Position numbers and translations under genes: made by a program | In this document: positions 33,901 to 46,500 of the stretch, piece by piece | How the letters are laid out: each line of letters starts with the position of its first letter | Numbering within the stretch: position 1 is the first letter of the stretch | Assembly: GCA_037447655.1 (NCBI GenBank) | Contig: JBBHKE010003585.1 | Span: 1 to 64,000, forward strand | Direction of reading: 5' to 3' | DNA: 64,000 nucleotides | Source of the DNA: Zygnema cylindricum | Taxonomy: Eukaryota > Streptophyta > Zygnematophyceae > Zygnematales > Zygnemataceae | Notes under the pieces: model-generated | Databases searched by the model: none | What the model was told of the DNA's origin: nothing | The model's input: only the letters and a program-made list of their open reading frames with translations

Positions 33901-34876
33901 TGTATTGCTGTAGCGCTTCGAAAACTGTAATCAGTGGCCGGCTGGCCATTCGTACGGTAACCGGAAATTTGAACTGGGACTATTTATATACAGTACAGTC
34001 TTGCACTGTACCTTTGACTCCTTGGCGTTCCTTACTGGCAACGGAACGGGGAACAACTGCAACCATAATGGTTCACACCACACTATTGGAGATGTTCAAA
34101 CTATTCGACTAAAATGAGGACCCAAGGTGTGTGATATCGTACGGTAATTGACTAATTGTTGTACAATTATTTCTGTTCAAATCACACCAAAAATAGTTTT
34201 GTTGACGTGGACACCACTATACTGCGTACTACTAAAACCAATTCAACTATATTCGAAATTTTCAATTTTGTGTTTTTCGTTTCCAATTTTGTACTTCCTG
34301 TTTCCACGTTTGGACTTTTTCGAGTGTTTAAGCGTACGGAACCGTACCAGACTTTTGCCGGTACTTTCCTCGAAACTAACAGCACGTGCAAAACATTTTC
34401 TCCGAGGCTTTCAGTTGACATTCTTCAAAACTTTTTCTGCCCTCCTTCCATAAAATGAGCTACATTAACTTTTGTACCTGATACAGTGATAATCAACTTT
34501 TAGCAAATTTGAAGAGGTCAAAATAGAGGAGGAAGGAAGACTGCAAATTTTACAGCCTATTTTTTAGAAAGAGGACAAAAAAAGAGATACGTAGAAACAA
34601 ATGATGTTAGTAAAAGATTGTCATAAAAGAGTTTTTTGAAGGAAGGAATGAAAAAAAAGGAAATGAAGGAAGAAGAGGCTTTGCATTTTAAGAAGGAGAA
34701 TATTTCATACAATTCTGTTGTCCTAGTAACTATTGGAGGGCTTTTTTGAAGCTTTTTAAAAGCTGTTTTACAGCTATTTTAAAGCATTTAAGTTTTTTTT
34801 TTTTTTTTAGGGAGTTTTTAAGGATTCTTCGGGATTTTTTCTACGGTTTTTGAAGAATTTTTATAATTCCTTTGAA

Positions 34877-37800
34877 ATGATTGATCAGCTAGTCAGCTTT
34901 GTGATTCGACCTCCTCGGTAAGTAATCAAGAATAATTTGTTGACTATTATTATTTAGTTTATTAATTCATTAATTTTCTTTTTTTTGAGACTAGTTAAGT
35001 AGTAGGTATGTTAGTGGAAGCAAATAAGAATATAACTTTTTCTAAAGGTATGCACTAAATTATAATTAAAAAAAGCAGTCTATTTAACAAATCCTTAGTT
35101 TTAGATTGTGCATATGTCAATCATACAAAATAACATATTTAATTGAACTCTGTTGCAATATTTCTTAAATATATTTAAATGTTGTATTTATCAATTTTAT
35201 TTCGATCACAGAAGAAAATTATAGCACGTAAAACAAATTCTTTTATGTTTATGTTTTTATGTATTTCAAACAAAAAAATAACAAAAGAGGGGTCAAATAC
35301 ATCTTTAAAATGGTATTTGCTCTCATTTGCAAGTTTTGTGATGTATTTGATGGACATCATCATCACCATTAACATTTTCCATAAGCTTTTTAAAATTTTA
35401 TCTGTATAGTCATAAATAAGTTTACAATTTGTGACCAAGTTTGGCTTTAAATAACACTATTGTCTATTATGAAAAACCTTCAAGGAGGGAATTTTGCTTT
35501 TATTGTGGTCAATCGCCAGGATCAAGTAGGTAAATAAGAATATAAGATGGAAATAAAATAATTCAAAAGTGAAGTGGAATAATATGAAAATGAAGTAAAA
35601 TAAAGCAAAAATGAAATGAAAATAATGCAAACGTGAAGGAAAAATAATGCAAAAATGAAGTAAAATAATTTAGAAATAACAATTCAAAAGGGAAGTGAAA
35701 GAAGATCTTCTGCTACACCATGTATCACTGTTGATGTTGATACCTTTTTTGCCTCTAATAGAAAAATAACATTTATTAGTAAGTGAGAATCAATTTATCG
35801 ATGCCATTTAAAAATGAACTTAACAAACTCTTAAATTTTAAATAACCATATTTACAGTTTACATAGGTGTTAATGAATTTTTTTCTGTATGTCCGATTTT
35901 CATTTGGATACCTCCAATCGGAAGGTAAGAATCTCACCTTTTTACCAGAGGAAAACCATATTTACAATTTATATAGCTCTAACTGATCATTCTTCGTATG
36001 TCTAAAATCATTTGGACATCACTATTTAAGGAACTTACCTTTCCATTGGAATTTATAAATAAATGATAAGTGTGCTCGGAGAAAACGAGTTTAAATATCG
36101 AAAAATCCATAACACAAACACTAATAGCAGGATTTCATGATTAGGATATAAAATAAGGAGTGTAAAATGTAGGACTTAGGAATTAGATAGATTGGAACTT
36201 CAATAAAATATTTGTTAGAGTTTTTAAATTAACTTGGAAACTTTAAAATTAGGGTATAAATTAAACAAAATGAAATCGAGAATGAATAAGAACTTTCATT
36301 TATTATTATTATTTTTTTTATGTAGAATTTTTGCAAATCTTTCATGACTTGTATTCATAAAATAAAGAAGGGAAGCTGTGAACTCCCTTATACACGGTGT
36401 AGGTGGGAGAGTCAATATCTCAAATTCTGTTTGAAAAATTTACAAATAGTAATAAATAAAAAAATGATTATCTTTTTTATTGCATGACATTTTAAATTAC
36501 AACTTATGCTGTTTCTAGTTTTTTTTTTTTTGGGGCAACTTATGAAACAAACAATTAAGAGTACGGCCTGTCTGTGCGGTACACTGTCAATTATTATTGG
36601 AGTGATGAAATAGTGGGCTTGGAGTTTATATTGGTGTTATTAACTCCAATTCAATTCCAAAAGCCATTGCTGATTTTAAACCTTTTAGAGAATTAACGTT
36701 AAGAAGAAACAATTTAGTGTCATTGATACTATTTTAGTTTCAAGGGGTAAAATTTAGTGACATCGATAGTGTTATTAATTCTAATAGCGGTTCACGGTGT
36801 ACTGTACAGATGTACTGTACCGTATTGTCCTTGCTGTACTGTATATACGGACATACAGTCTGTTTGGATATTCCTTACATTTTGTACCGAAAATATATTA
36901 AATTGACCCTTCATGAAACGCTACTAACTTAGTCTCTGATTTTTCTTCTTTATTTCAGGGCCGAATATACACCTGAGGAGGATCTGCTTGGACCAATTTT
37001 TACGATAAAGGGCCGTCGATATCAACGATATGACCTTGAGGTGACATTTTTTTCCCTTGTTCCACAAAAATTGTGGGGCTTTATTCATCCACGAATTCTA
37101 TTACATCGGTAATGCAATTGAGAAAAAAATTGTTCGAATAAGTTTAACATCTATAGCTTCTGGCTACTTTTGATGAATTTTCAACATTTCCATTCATAAC
37201 TTTTATATCATTCATAATTTTCTTATCGTTCATAACTTTTATGTCATTCATAACTTTATGTGATTCACAATTTTTATGTCATTTACAACTTTTATGCCAT
37301 TTGTAACGTTTATGTCATTCATACCTTTTATGTCAAACTTTTGGGAAAATTGTGGAACTAAATGAAAAATTCTTGTTCTTGTTCTTGTTTTTTTAACATT
37401 TTGCAGCTTGTCAATTTACGAGGACATACCCTCCAATGCAGTCATTATATGCCGGTAAATCAGCCCAAAGACCAGCTTCTCCCTTGTGTCATCTATTGTC
37501 ATGGGAACAGGTGAGCTTTTTATCTTTTTTTTTCTATTCTATCTTTGTTTTTAGTTCTTTTTCTCTTAGGACTATGTTTTCATTCAGATCCGCGCAATTA
37601 TCCTATCCTTATTTTCCAGTTCTACTTTTCAATCGGTAATTTTTTTCTTAGGATTACGTCCACACCGTAATTTAGTCCTTTTTACAAAGTACTTATTTTT
37701 AATTGCTGCAATCAACCATCATATTTAAATTATTTAAAAATGAAAGCATGGAGTTTACTCCTAAAACGAATTTTTGTTGCTTGACCTCAAGTCATTTCTC

Positions 37801-40800
37801 AGGAATAAACAATTTCAAAGAGCATAGATTGTATCTAAAATTCTTAACATTATCCTTTATGTATTTGTACAGACTTTTTGCATCATCATTAATCTTTACC
37901 GAGGAACTTGAAATGCTTCTATCCGTTGTCTATGTAGGTCTTTGTTTTTAGCTAGTGACGATTCCTTGAATTTTACAGATATTCTTATGGTTTTTTTATG
38001 TTTATAGCGGTTGGTTTTGATTGTATTTTGTAAAGCTTGCTATTTTCTCATAAAAATCTCAAGTGACTGCTTATATGTAGATGAGATTTACTTCAAAGCA
38101 AAAAAAGAGTGCCACAATGTGCTTCTATTTTTTTTCATTTTTTTTTTTTTTTGTGCAAACATTCTTCATATAGCAGTTATCCCAGGCAAAGATTTTAATT
38201 ATTATTTGGCTAGTTGAGGTTGAGGCTTTTCTAATTTCAACTTCCTACTAACTTTCCTGTTTTTTACTTCCTTCTTACTTGTAGTCGAGGCTTTTCTAAT
38301 TTTAATTTTCTACTTATTTTCCTAATTTTAAATTCCTACCTGTGGTTAAGGCCTTCCTTATTTTAACTTCCTACTTATTTTTTAACTTTTAACTTTCTAC
38401 TTACTTGTAGTTGAGGCCTTCCAAGTTTAACTTCCTACTTACTTTCCTAACTTCCTACTTATTTTCTAACTTTTAACTTCCTTCTTACTTATAGTTGAGG
38501 CCTTCCTAAGTTTAATCGTACTTGCTTTCCTAATTTTGTCTTCCTACCTCTTTTGATGTATGCAGTGGATGTCGGGCAGATGCAAACGAGGCAGCAGTTA
38601 TGTTGCTACCTTCCAACATCACTGTCTTTGCTCTTGATTTTGCTGGATCAGGGATGTCAGGTGGTGAATATGTAACACTCGGACAATACGAGGTAAGAAA
38701 TTTTCTCATGTGCGTTATTAAATTCTGGTTTTTCTGCAATAAATACTGCCTAGATATCATGATTATTTTGGCCTTTATGGACCATTCTGCTCAAGGATTC
38801 CAGAAGCCGGTGCCAAACTACACCGTGGATCGCTAATAGCGTTAATAATACTAATATGTTCCCGGTTTCTTTTGCCCTCTGGAAAAATACCATTGACAAT
38901 GCTAACTGGTTTTTTTTTAACGCTGATTAGTTTTGCGGTTCACAGTCTTCCACGTCATTCGGACCGGAAATAGAATTATTAGCACTAAAACAATCCTTGT
39001 ACTAGTTATTTCTTAACGCTAATAGCGAATCACGGGGTAATACCAATGTAGAATGTCTAGGAATTTGTCTATATCAAATTCACATTTCCTTAAAGCATAT
39101 AAAATTACATTGTTCATTGGCCAATTTCAATTAATCCTGGCATATTGTATTTATTCAGTCATCATATATTACAGTACGGTTTATTGTAATTATTGCGGCT
39201 TTTGTTAGTATATGTTCAAGTTTGTCAGCTGTTCACTAAATCCAGATGTGGGGCTCCCAAATCAGTTGGAAACAAAACGGGGATATGCTTAATGTTGGAG
39301 AGTACTGACAAAAAATACTGCTTATTATCTCTGTACCTTTCTGTTACTTTAAGTGATAATAATCCAAGTACCTTGACATTGTTTTTATCAATGATACAAA
39401 GGTTTTGGCTTTTTGTTTACTACACCGTCAATCGCTATTAGAGTATATAACGCCAATTCGGTGCCCTTTTTTCAAAAAAAAAAACCCGAAATACAATCCA
39501 TAATTCTATTTTTTCCATTATTCTAATTAGGGTTTTTTTTCAATTAGCGTTAATAATGGAAGTACACTGCGATGGAAATAGTGTGGCGTACGGACATGAT
39601 ATTTCCGTACGAAATGGTACTTTTTGAATTACAAAGGCATAAAAAGACACTTAACATTATTGCGCACACATGTGAATGTGCACTGGAAGAAAGAGATGCA
39701 AACTCGTCGACAAAAATCACGTTCTCATATGTTCGTCCGTCGACCGTGTGAACAGCGCGACGGCGTACGAATTGTCAGATTTTGTACGAATACACATATT
39801 ACTGTAGACATTGAAAGGGCGGGTATTTATTATTCAGGACAACCCAAATTATAGTTAGGGATTAATTAGTATATATATTTTTTTTCAAAAAAAATAAATT
39901 CCCGATTAGTGTTAATAACACTATTTTTTTTTTTACGCTATTTATTCCTTCACTCTTATAGCGATTTGTACTATAGTTACTCTTGTCGGTTTTTGAAATG
40001 TTTTTGACATTTTCAGATGCAAGATGTGGCGACTGCAGTGGATCATCTTCGAGTGGAGGGACGTACTTCTCTTATTGGCCTTTGGGGGCGTTCCATGGGT
40101 GCCGTTACAGCGTATGTCTTTTTTGCATCTTAACTCAAAGCTTACTTGTTAAGATTTAACTTGGATTGTTTTTTCTTCATCTTAACTCGAAGTTTACCAG
40201 TTGAGAGTTAATTCTGTGTGTCTTTCTTGCATCTTCACCAAAATTTTACCATTTGAGAGTTAACTTTGTATGTCTTTTTTGCGCCTCAACTCAAAGTTTA
40301 CTCGTTTGTTGAGAACATTGTTTGATTAAGGTGAATAAAATGAAAGGAGATTTTTGTGCATTTCTTTAACTAGTGAGTCCCTGATGCATGATCACATGAA
40401 CATTTATATTCTTATGTCCATTGGATACAAAAATGCATCATGTTTTATGCTATTCAAGCCATTCAAATAAGGGTAGGATTAATTTTGGCATTACACTTTA
40501 CATCGTTATTAGTGTTAGTTAACTGTTCGTCTTAAAGCAGATTCAGTATTAAAGACACTAAACGTCTTTTCACTTGGCTCGTTATGGGCCACTTAATTAA
40601 TTAGTATTATTAACACTAATTTTTGATTTTGGCTAAAAAAAACACCCTTACCGATGAGACTTGTTAACTCTAGTATTCAGCTCATGAGAGAAATTTTATG
40701 GATAATTAAGGACAGGGTTTGAGAATTTTGGAACCTCGTGGTTTTTTCTGTTTCCAACAATTAATATGAATGCTTTCTACTTGATATCATTGTCCGTTGC

Positions 40801-43418
40801 TTCTCTTGAACAATCAAAAACCTTGAAAGATCTAAAAAAACCCTAAAAATCTTTAAAAAACCGTTAAAACACTGTTGTTGTATTTATGCTTCAGACATTT
40901 TCTGTGTACTTTTTAGAAATTTAGAAAACAAAGATGTATGTATACTAATTGAAAGTTTGAAGAAAATTGGATATGCACATAAACGCATCTTGTTTGTCAG
41001 ATTTTATAGGTTTAGGACTTCAACCCATATGGCAATTGTGATTTTTGCGGTCACGATCAGACTTCATTTAGTTGTTTTAAACTCTGGTTTTTTCAATTTA
41101 TGCGAGTGAAGTGGAAGGAACAGAGGGAGGGAGGAGGAAAGGCTGCATCTTATTATTAGTATCACCATATTATCTTATTATAGTTAAGTGGCTTTCTTTT
41201 CAGGCTTCTATATGGTGCAACAGACCCATCTATAGCCGGTATGGTTCTCGACTCACCATTTGCTAACCTCAATGGACTCATTATGGAGCTCGTGGATGTC
41301 TACAAGATCCGATTGCCTAAATTTGGTGTAAGATTTAAAACATTTTTCTTACATCAAATTTTTCTATCTCGTTTGTCACTTTTAAGTTGAAAAGATAAAT
41401 CTGGGAAGAGAAATAGATCTTGCCTTCATCATTCGCTGTTTTTAAATCATAGTTTTAATGTGCAAAAAGATGTGGATACTCTATATGTGTGTTCCCCTGT
41501 ATTTACGCGAATTATACACATACAACCCGCATAAAATGCATATAATACGAGGTCGCCAAATGTACTGTTTTGCAGGATTGAACTACTTTTTGAAAGATCG
41601 CAAATTTTCAAATTTTGAACTGATGGGTTATTTCAGGTGCATTTTATTGAAACATCAAATTGTTCTTAGCAAAAAAAAGGCTATATCTTATACCAACTAT
41701 CCTTTTAGCTACTGCCTTTATTGACATTCGGATGATTTTGAATTAGCATGCAAATATTTTTGTCTTAACACACATGGAGGTTTTTCAGCCTGTGTATATT
41801 CTTTCTTTCATCTTTATGGATATTTTGTTCATTTCCGTGATACAAACTTTTAGAACTGATGTGTCATATCGTGTAAATCTGTTTCATTTGTTACTTAACT
41901 ACTAATTCCTTTACCACTTATACCACTGTACCACTACACCATTGTACCACTAAGCCGTTTCATTTTACACTTTATTGATATTATCATTATTTGGAAGATG
42001 AGGCTTTCAAAAATGTAGATCGAGAACTGGTTTCCAAAAAAAAAATTGTATATTTATATAATTTCCAAAAAAATGTATATTTATCCAAAAATACGTATTG
42101 ACCAGTTTTCCTTCATAATGGTCATATTTTTTGTTTGCAGGTAAAACTTGCAGTGCACTACATGCGGCGAGTAATTCGACAAAAGGCTAATTTTGATATT
42201 CAGGATCTCGACTCATTAATGGCAAGTTTACTCTCTTTCAAACCATTACTTTTGTTTTTCCTACAGTCGGTTCTCTTTTTTATTTTGAAAAATAATCCTC
42301 GGTTTGAGGACTTCAAGTTTGTGAATCTCGGATTATCATCTGTAAAAAAAACATGATGATTCTGTTGTTCTGAAACACTTTTTTTTTGTTCCTACAGTCA
42401 GTCCAATTTCCTACTTTTAAAAATAATCCTCAGGTGACGTCCTCTAGTTCGTGAATTCCAGATTATCATCTGTTAAAACAAAAAAAAGGCATGATAATTT
42501 TGTTGTTTTACACCCCTTTGTTTTGTTCTTACAGTAAAGTTGTCTTTCTTACTTTGGAAAAACTAGTCCTCAAGTCCATGAATTCCGGATTATCATCTTG
42601 AAAAAACATTAGTAAAACTATCCAGATACATGGAAACAAAGAAACAAAAAAAGCAAAACGAAAGTGAAAAATGTCACACAAGATCAAACAAAGAAAAAGG
42701 AAAAAACTAGTGTTGTGTATCGGCAAGAAAATTATCGTGATAAAACCGAAACCGATAGTTATCGGTTATTGAACGGTGAGGAGTCCCGATATATCACTCC
42801 GAGACCAACAAATTCCTTATCGGCGATAAGTAGAAAAAAAATATAGTACGCTATATAAAGTACTTTATAATATATTGTGTAATTTACTGACTGTATTTAG
42901 CGTGGCATGCCACTTATGACAATCTTTTCCGTACTCTGTATAACGGGAGTTCAGCACGGACGGCTATCTGTATAGATGTACGGAATAAGCGTACAACTAT
43001 CGCCGATAGTTATTGGTACCGGTGTTATCGCGATAAAAAACCGATAACCATACAACTATCGCCGATAGTTATCGGTACCGGTCTTATCGCGATAAAAAAC
43101 CGATAATAACCGATAACCGATAATATCGGTTTTTTATCGCGATAACACGGGTACCAATATATTTGATATGTCTGGATTATCACCTGTAAAAAAAAAAAAA
43201 ACTCATGATGATTTTGTTGTTTTACACCCCTTTTTTTCCAGGTAGCTCCTAGAACGTTCATTCCAGCACTTTTTGGACACGCCGAGGGAGATGTTTTCAT
43301 TCAACCTCATCATTCTAACGACATTTATGACGTTTACGCTGTAATAACCCTTCTCTGTATGTATATCTATATATGAGTATATATATATGTATGTATACCT
43401 ATATAATATATATATACC

Positions 43419-43507
<89 letters not shown>

Positions 43508-46500
43508 GGTATATATATATTGTATGTATTTGCTTTATATGTTAAATTGTCATAAAGCAAACATTTACAACGTGCAGTTTGATGCTGGATTATAAACGTA
43601 TATGTATGTATATATGGATAAATGTTTATGTGTATCTATGTATGTATGTATGTATGTGTGTATGTATGTGTATGTATGTATGTATGTATGTATGTATGTA
43701 TGTATGTATGTATGTATGTATGTATGTATGTATGTATGTATGTATGTATGTATGTATGTATGTATGTATGTATGTATGTATGTATGTGTGTATGTATCTA
43801 TGTATGTATGTGTGTATATATGTATATTTGTATATATGTGTATATGTATATATGTATGTATTTGTACTTGTATTTGTATATATGTAAGTATGTGTATATG
43901 TGTATATGTATATATGTACATTTGTTTCTATACGTATATGTTAATTGAAGCTTCGGTTATCTTTGGTTAATGAGGTGGAGCAGTTTAAAATCTTGTACAA
44001 CCTGGGAGATAAAAAAAAATGTTTAAGATGCCACAATGATTTGGACAATTGCAGCGATAGTATCGAGGAATATCTTATTCTCAACTTTTTTTTTTGATAG
44101 TACCCCGCCCATCCATATTAGAGATAAGGAAAATTTAGTATTAAATTTTATTAGTATTAAAACTGCGTTACGCTATATTTTGTCTTGTGGTTTATTATGG
44201 GCCACTTAACTATGTAGTGTTATGAACACTAAATTATGATTTTGGAACAAAAAAAAACTACTTACTCGAGTTAGAGTGATTGAGTCTAATACCGTAGAGA
44301 GAGGGGAGTGTGTGTGTGAGAGAGAGAGGGGGGGGAGAGTGGGGGGGGGGGGGGAGAGAGAGGGGGGAGAGAGGTGTGAGAGAGAGAGAGAGTGAGAGAG
44401 AGAGAGGGAGTGTAAGTTTGACTTGGGAATGAAGGGAATAGAGTGTGGCAGAAACAGGGCTTTAAAAAAAAAAAAGGGTTTTTTTTTATCTTGTTATTTT
44501 TTAAATGCAAAACAAATTCTGTCAAGAACTCTTAGTCTTGTAGAATGCTTTACTTTTGAAAGCCATATGAGCACCTCTCCCCCTCATTCCCCTCGCAAAC
44601 TAATTTTCTCTCCCCCTCCCTCCCCCCCCCGCTCGCCCCTCCTCCCTCGCCCCCTACCTTGCTCTCTCCCCCTCCCCTTATGTGTTTACGATAGGGTGTC
44701 AAACTTTCCCTCTCCCTCCCCCTCTCTTTCCCCTTCGCTCGTCCCCTCTCAAACTAACTTTCTCTCTCCCTCCCCTCTCTCCCCTCCCCTTATGTGTTTA
44801 CAACAGGGTGTCAAACTTTCCCTCTCCTTCCCCTCCCTTTTCTATTCGCTCTTCCCCTCTAAAATTAACTTTCTCTCTCCCTCCCCTCTCCCCCTCCCCC
44901 TCCCCCTGCCCCTCCTCCTCCTCTTATGTGTTTACGACAGGGTGATAAGAACCCCTCCCTTTCCCTTTTGCTCTTCCCCTCTCAAACTTTCTCTCTCCCT
45001 CCCCTCTCCCCCTCTTCCTCCCCTTATGTGTTTACAACAGGGTGTCAAGCTTTCCCCCTCCCTTTCCCTTTTGGTCTTCCCTTTTAAAATTAACTTTCTC
45101 TCTCCCTACCCCTCCCCCTCTCCCTCCCCCTCCCCCTCCCCCTCCCCCTCCCCCTCCCCCTCCCCCTCCCCCTCCCCTTATGTGTTTACGGACAGGGTGA
45201 TAAGAATATTATTAAGTTTCCCGGGGATCATAACTCTCCTCGTCCCTCTTTCTATTACGATTCTGTGGCGATTTTTTTCCATAATGTTTTACAACCTCCG
45301 GAAATTGAAGCGACTCCGGTCGTGTCGAGGGAAGGAGAGGGAGAGAATTTTTCGAGGGTAAACGGAATATCGAAGGATCATATTTCTGGGTCTCTTGGGT
45401 TTGACTTAGATGATGAGGATATTGACCAGGTATTTTGTTACTATGTATAAAAATAAACCACCATTGTTTATTTTGTTTACGTTATAAAATGCACCATTGA
45501 TATTTACTTCATTGTCAATTTTCATTTTTTATTGCTTTATTAATTTGCTTTTCTTATATTGTTTACCACTATTGTTTATTTATTTGTTGTCGTCCATTAT
45601 TTACGGAGTTGTTTTTTCGTAAATGGGTTTTTGAAGGTGAATGAGTTAAATTTGTCTAGTATTAAAACATTTGTTATTTTCTTTACACCACTATTGTTTG
45701 TGGTCCACTATTGACTTTAACATACACCATTATTGTTTACTTTTGTTATTGATTTACATCATTTACTTAACTTTTTACTCCATTTACCTTATTTACATTG
45801 TTTACCACCATTTTTTGTTTATTTGTTGTGGTCAATTGTTTACGGAATGTTTTTACATGGTTTTTAGAAGGCGAATGAGCTAAATTACTATGTTTAGTAT
45901 TAAAATATGTTTTAGTGTGAAGTGCACTAATTATAGGAGATTTGCACCACATTGTATGCAAGTATTCAGATTACCCAACATGTTTTTTTTTTTTTTATTG
46001 TACCTTCGGTTTATCATCTTGCGGAAACATCGCTCTCCTATGATGCATCATACAGGCACGCTAAGAAACCCTGAAAAACCCTAAAAAACCCTACAAACTC
46101 CATATTCAATCATTCTTGCCTTTTGTAAAATATGACGTTAGTGAGTCTATGGTGGTATTGTGGATTTTTTCTCATTTTGTTACATTTCAAAGAGACTGTT
46201 TACAAGCAATCTGTACTCATTTTGTTTCATTTCAAAGAGAGACTCTTTACAAACAATAATTACTCATTTTGTTACAATCGGAAAATATTTTTCTTACTGT
46301 TTAGACAACAATTCTTGTTTTGTACAGGCGACTCTCTATGAGTTGTTGGGAACAATGGGCATATCGGATCAAGTAGAGGAAGGAACTTCAAGCTCTCCTG
46401 AACAACCTGTCCTTGAAAAAAGTCGCCATTGTTTCGGTAAGCTCAGATATTATCCTATAATTTTAGGACTCTAAACCATTCACCATAAGTAGACTGGAAG

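Larger units (their letters stand above)
32779..34876. promoter_or_regulatory. Divergent spacer between QCR7 (-) and the hydrolase (+)
   Basis: This 2.1-kb gap should hold both promoters, though I cannot point to core elements. It contains three copies of an about 57-bp repeat (GTGAACAG...TTCAGTACACCAGTGTTT) at 33017-33175 and an inverted-repeat element at 33417-33900. The frames at 33888-34458 are unconvincing. Confidence 0.4.

Noticed and set aside
43565-43970. Long open frames on both strands (MYVCMYVC and HTYIHTYI)
   Set aside because: They are read-through of a TATG tetranucleotide array, which has no stops in any frame. The same holds for 49807-50251.
44423-45361. A 312-codon Pro/Ser/Leu-rich open frame
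   Set aside because: It crosses the CT-rich acceptor array and enters hydrolase exon 9 out of frame. It is low-complexity and is explained by the repeat.
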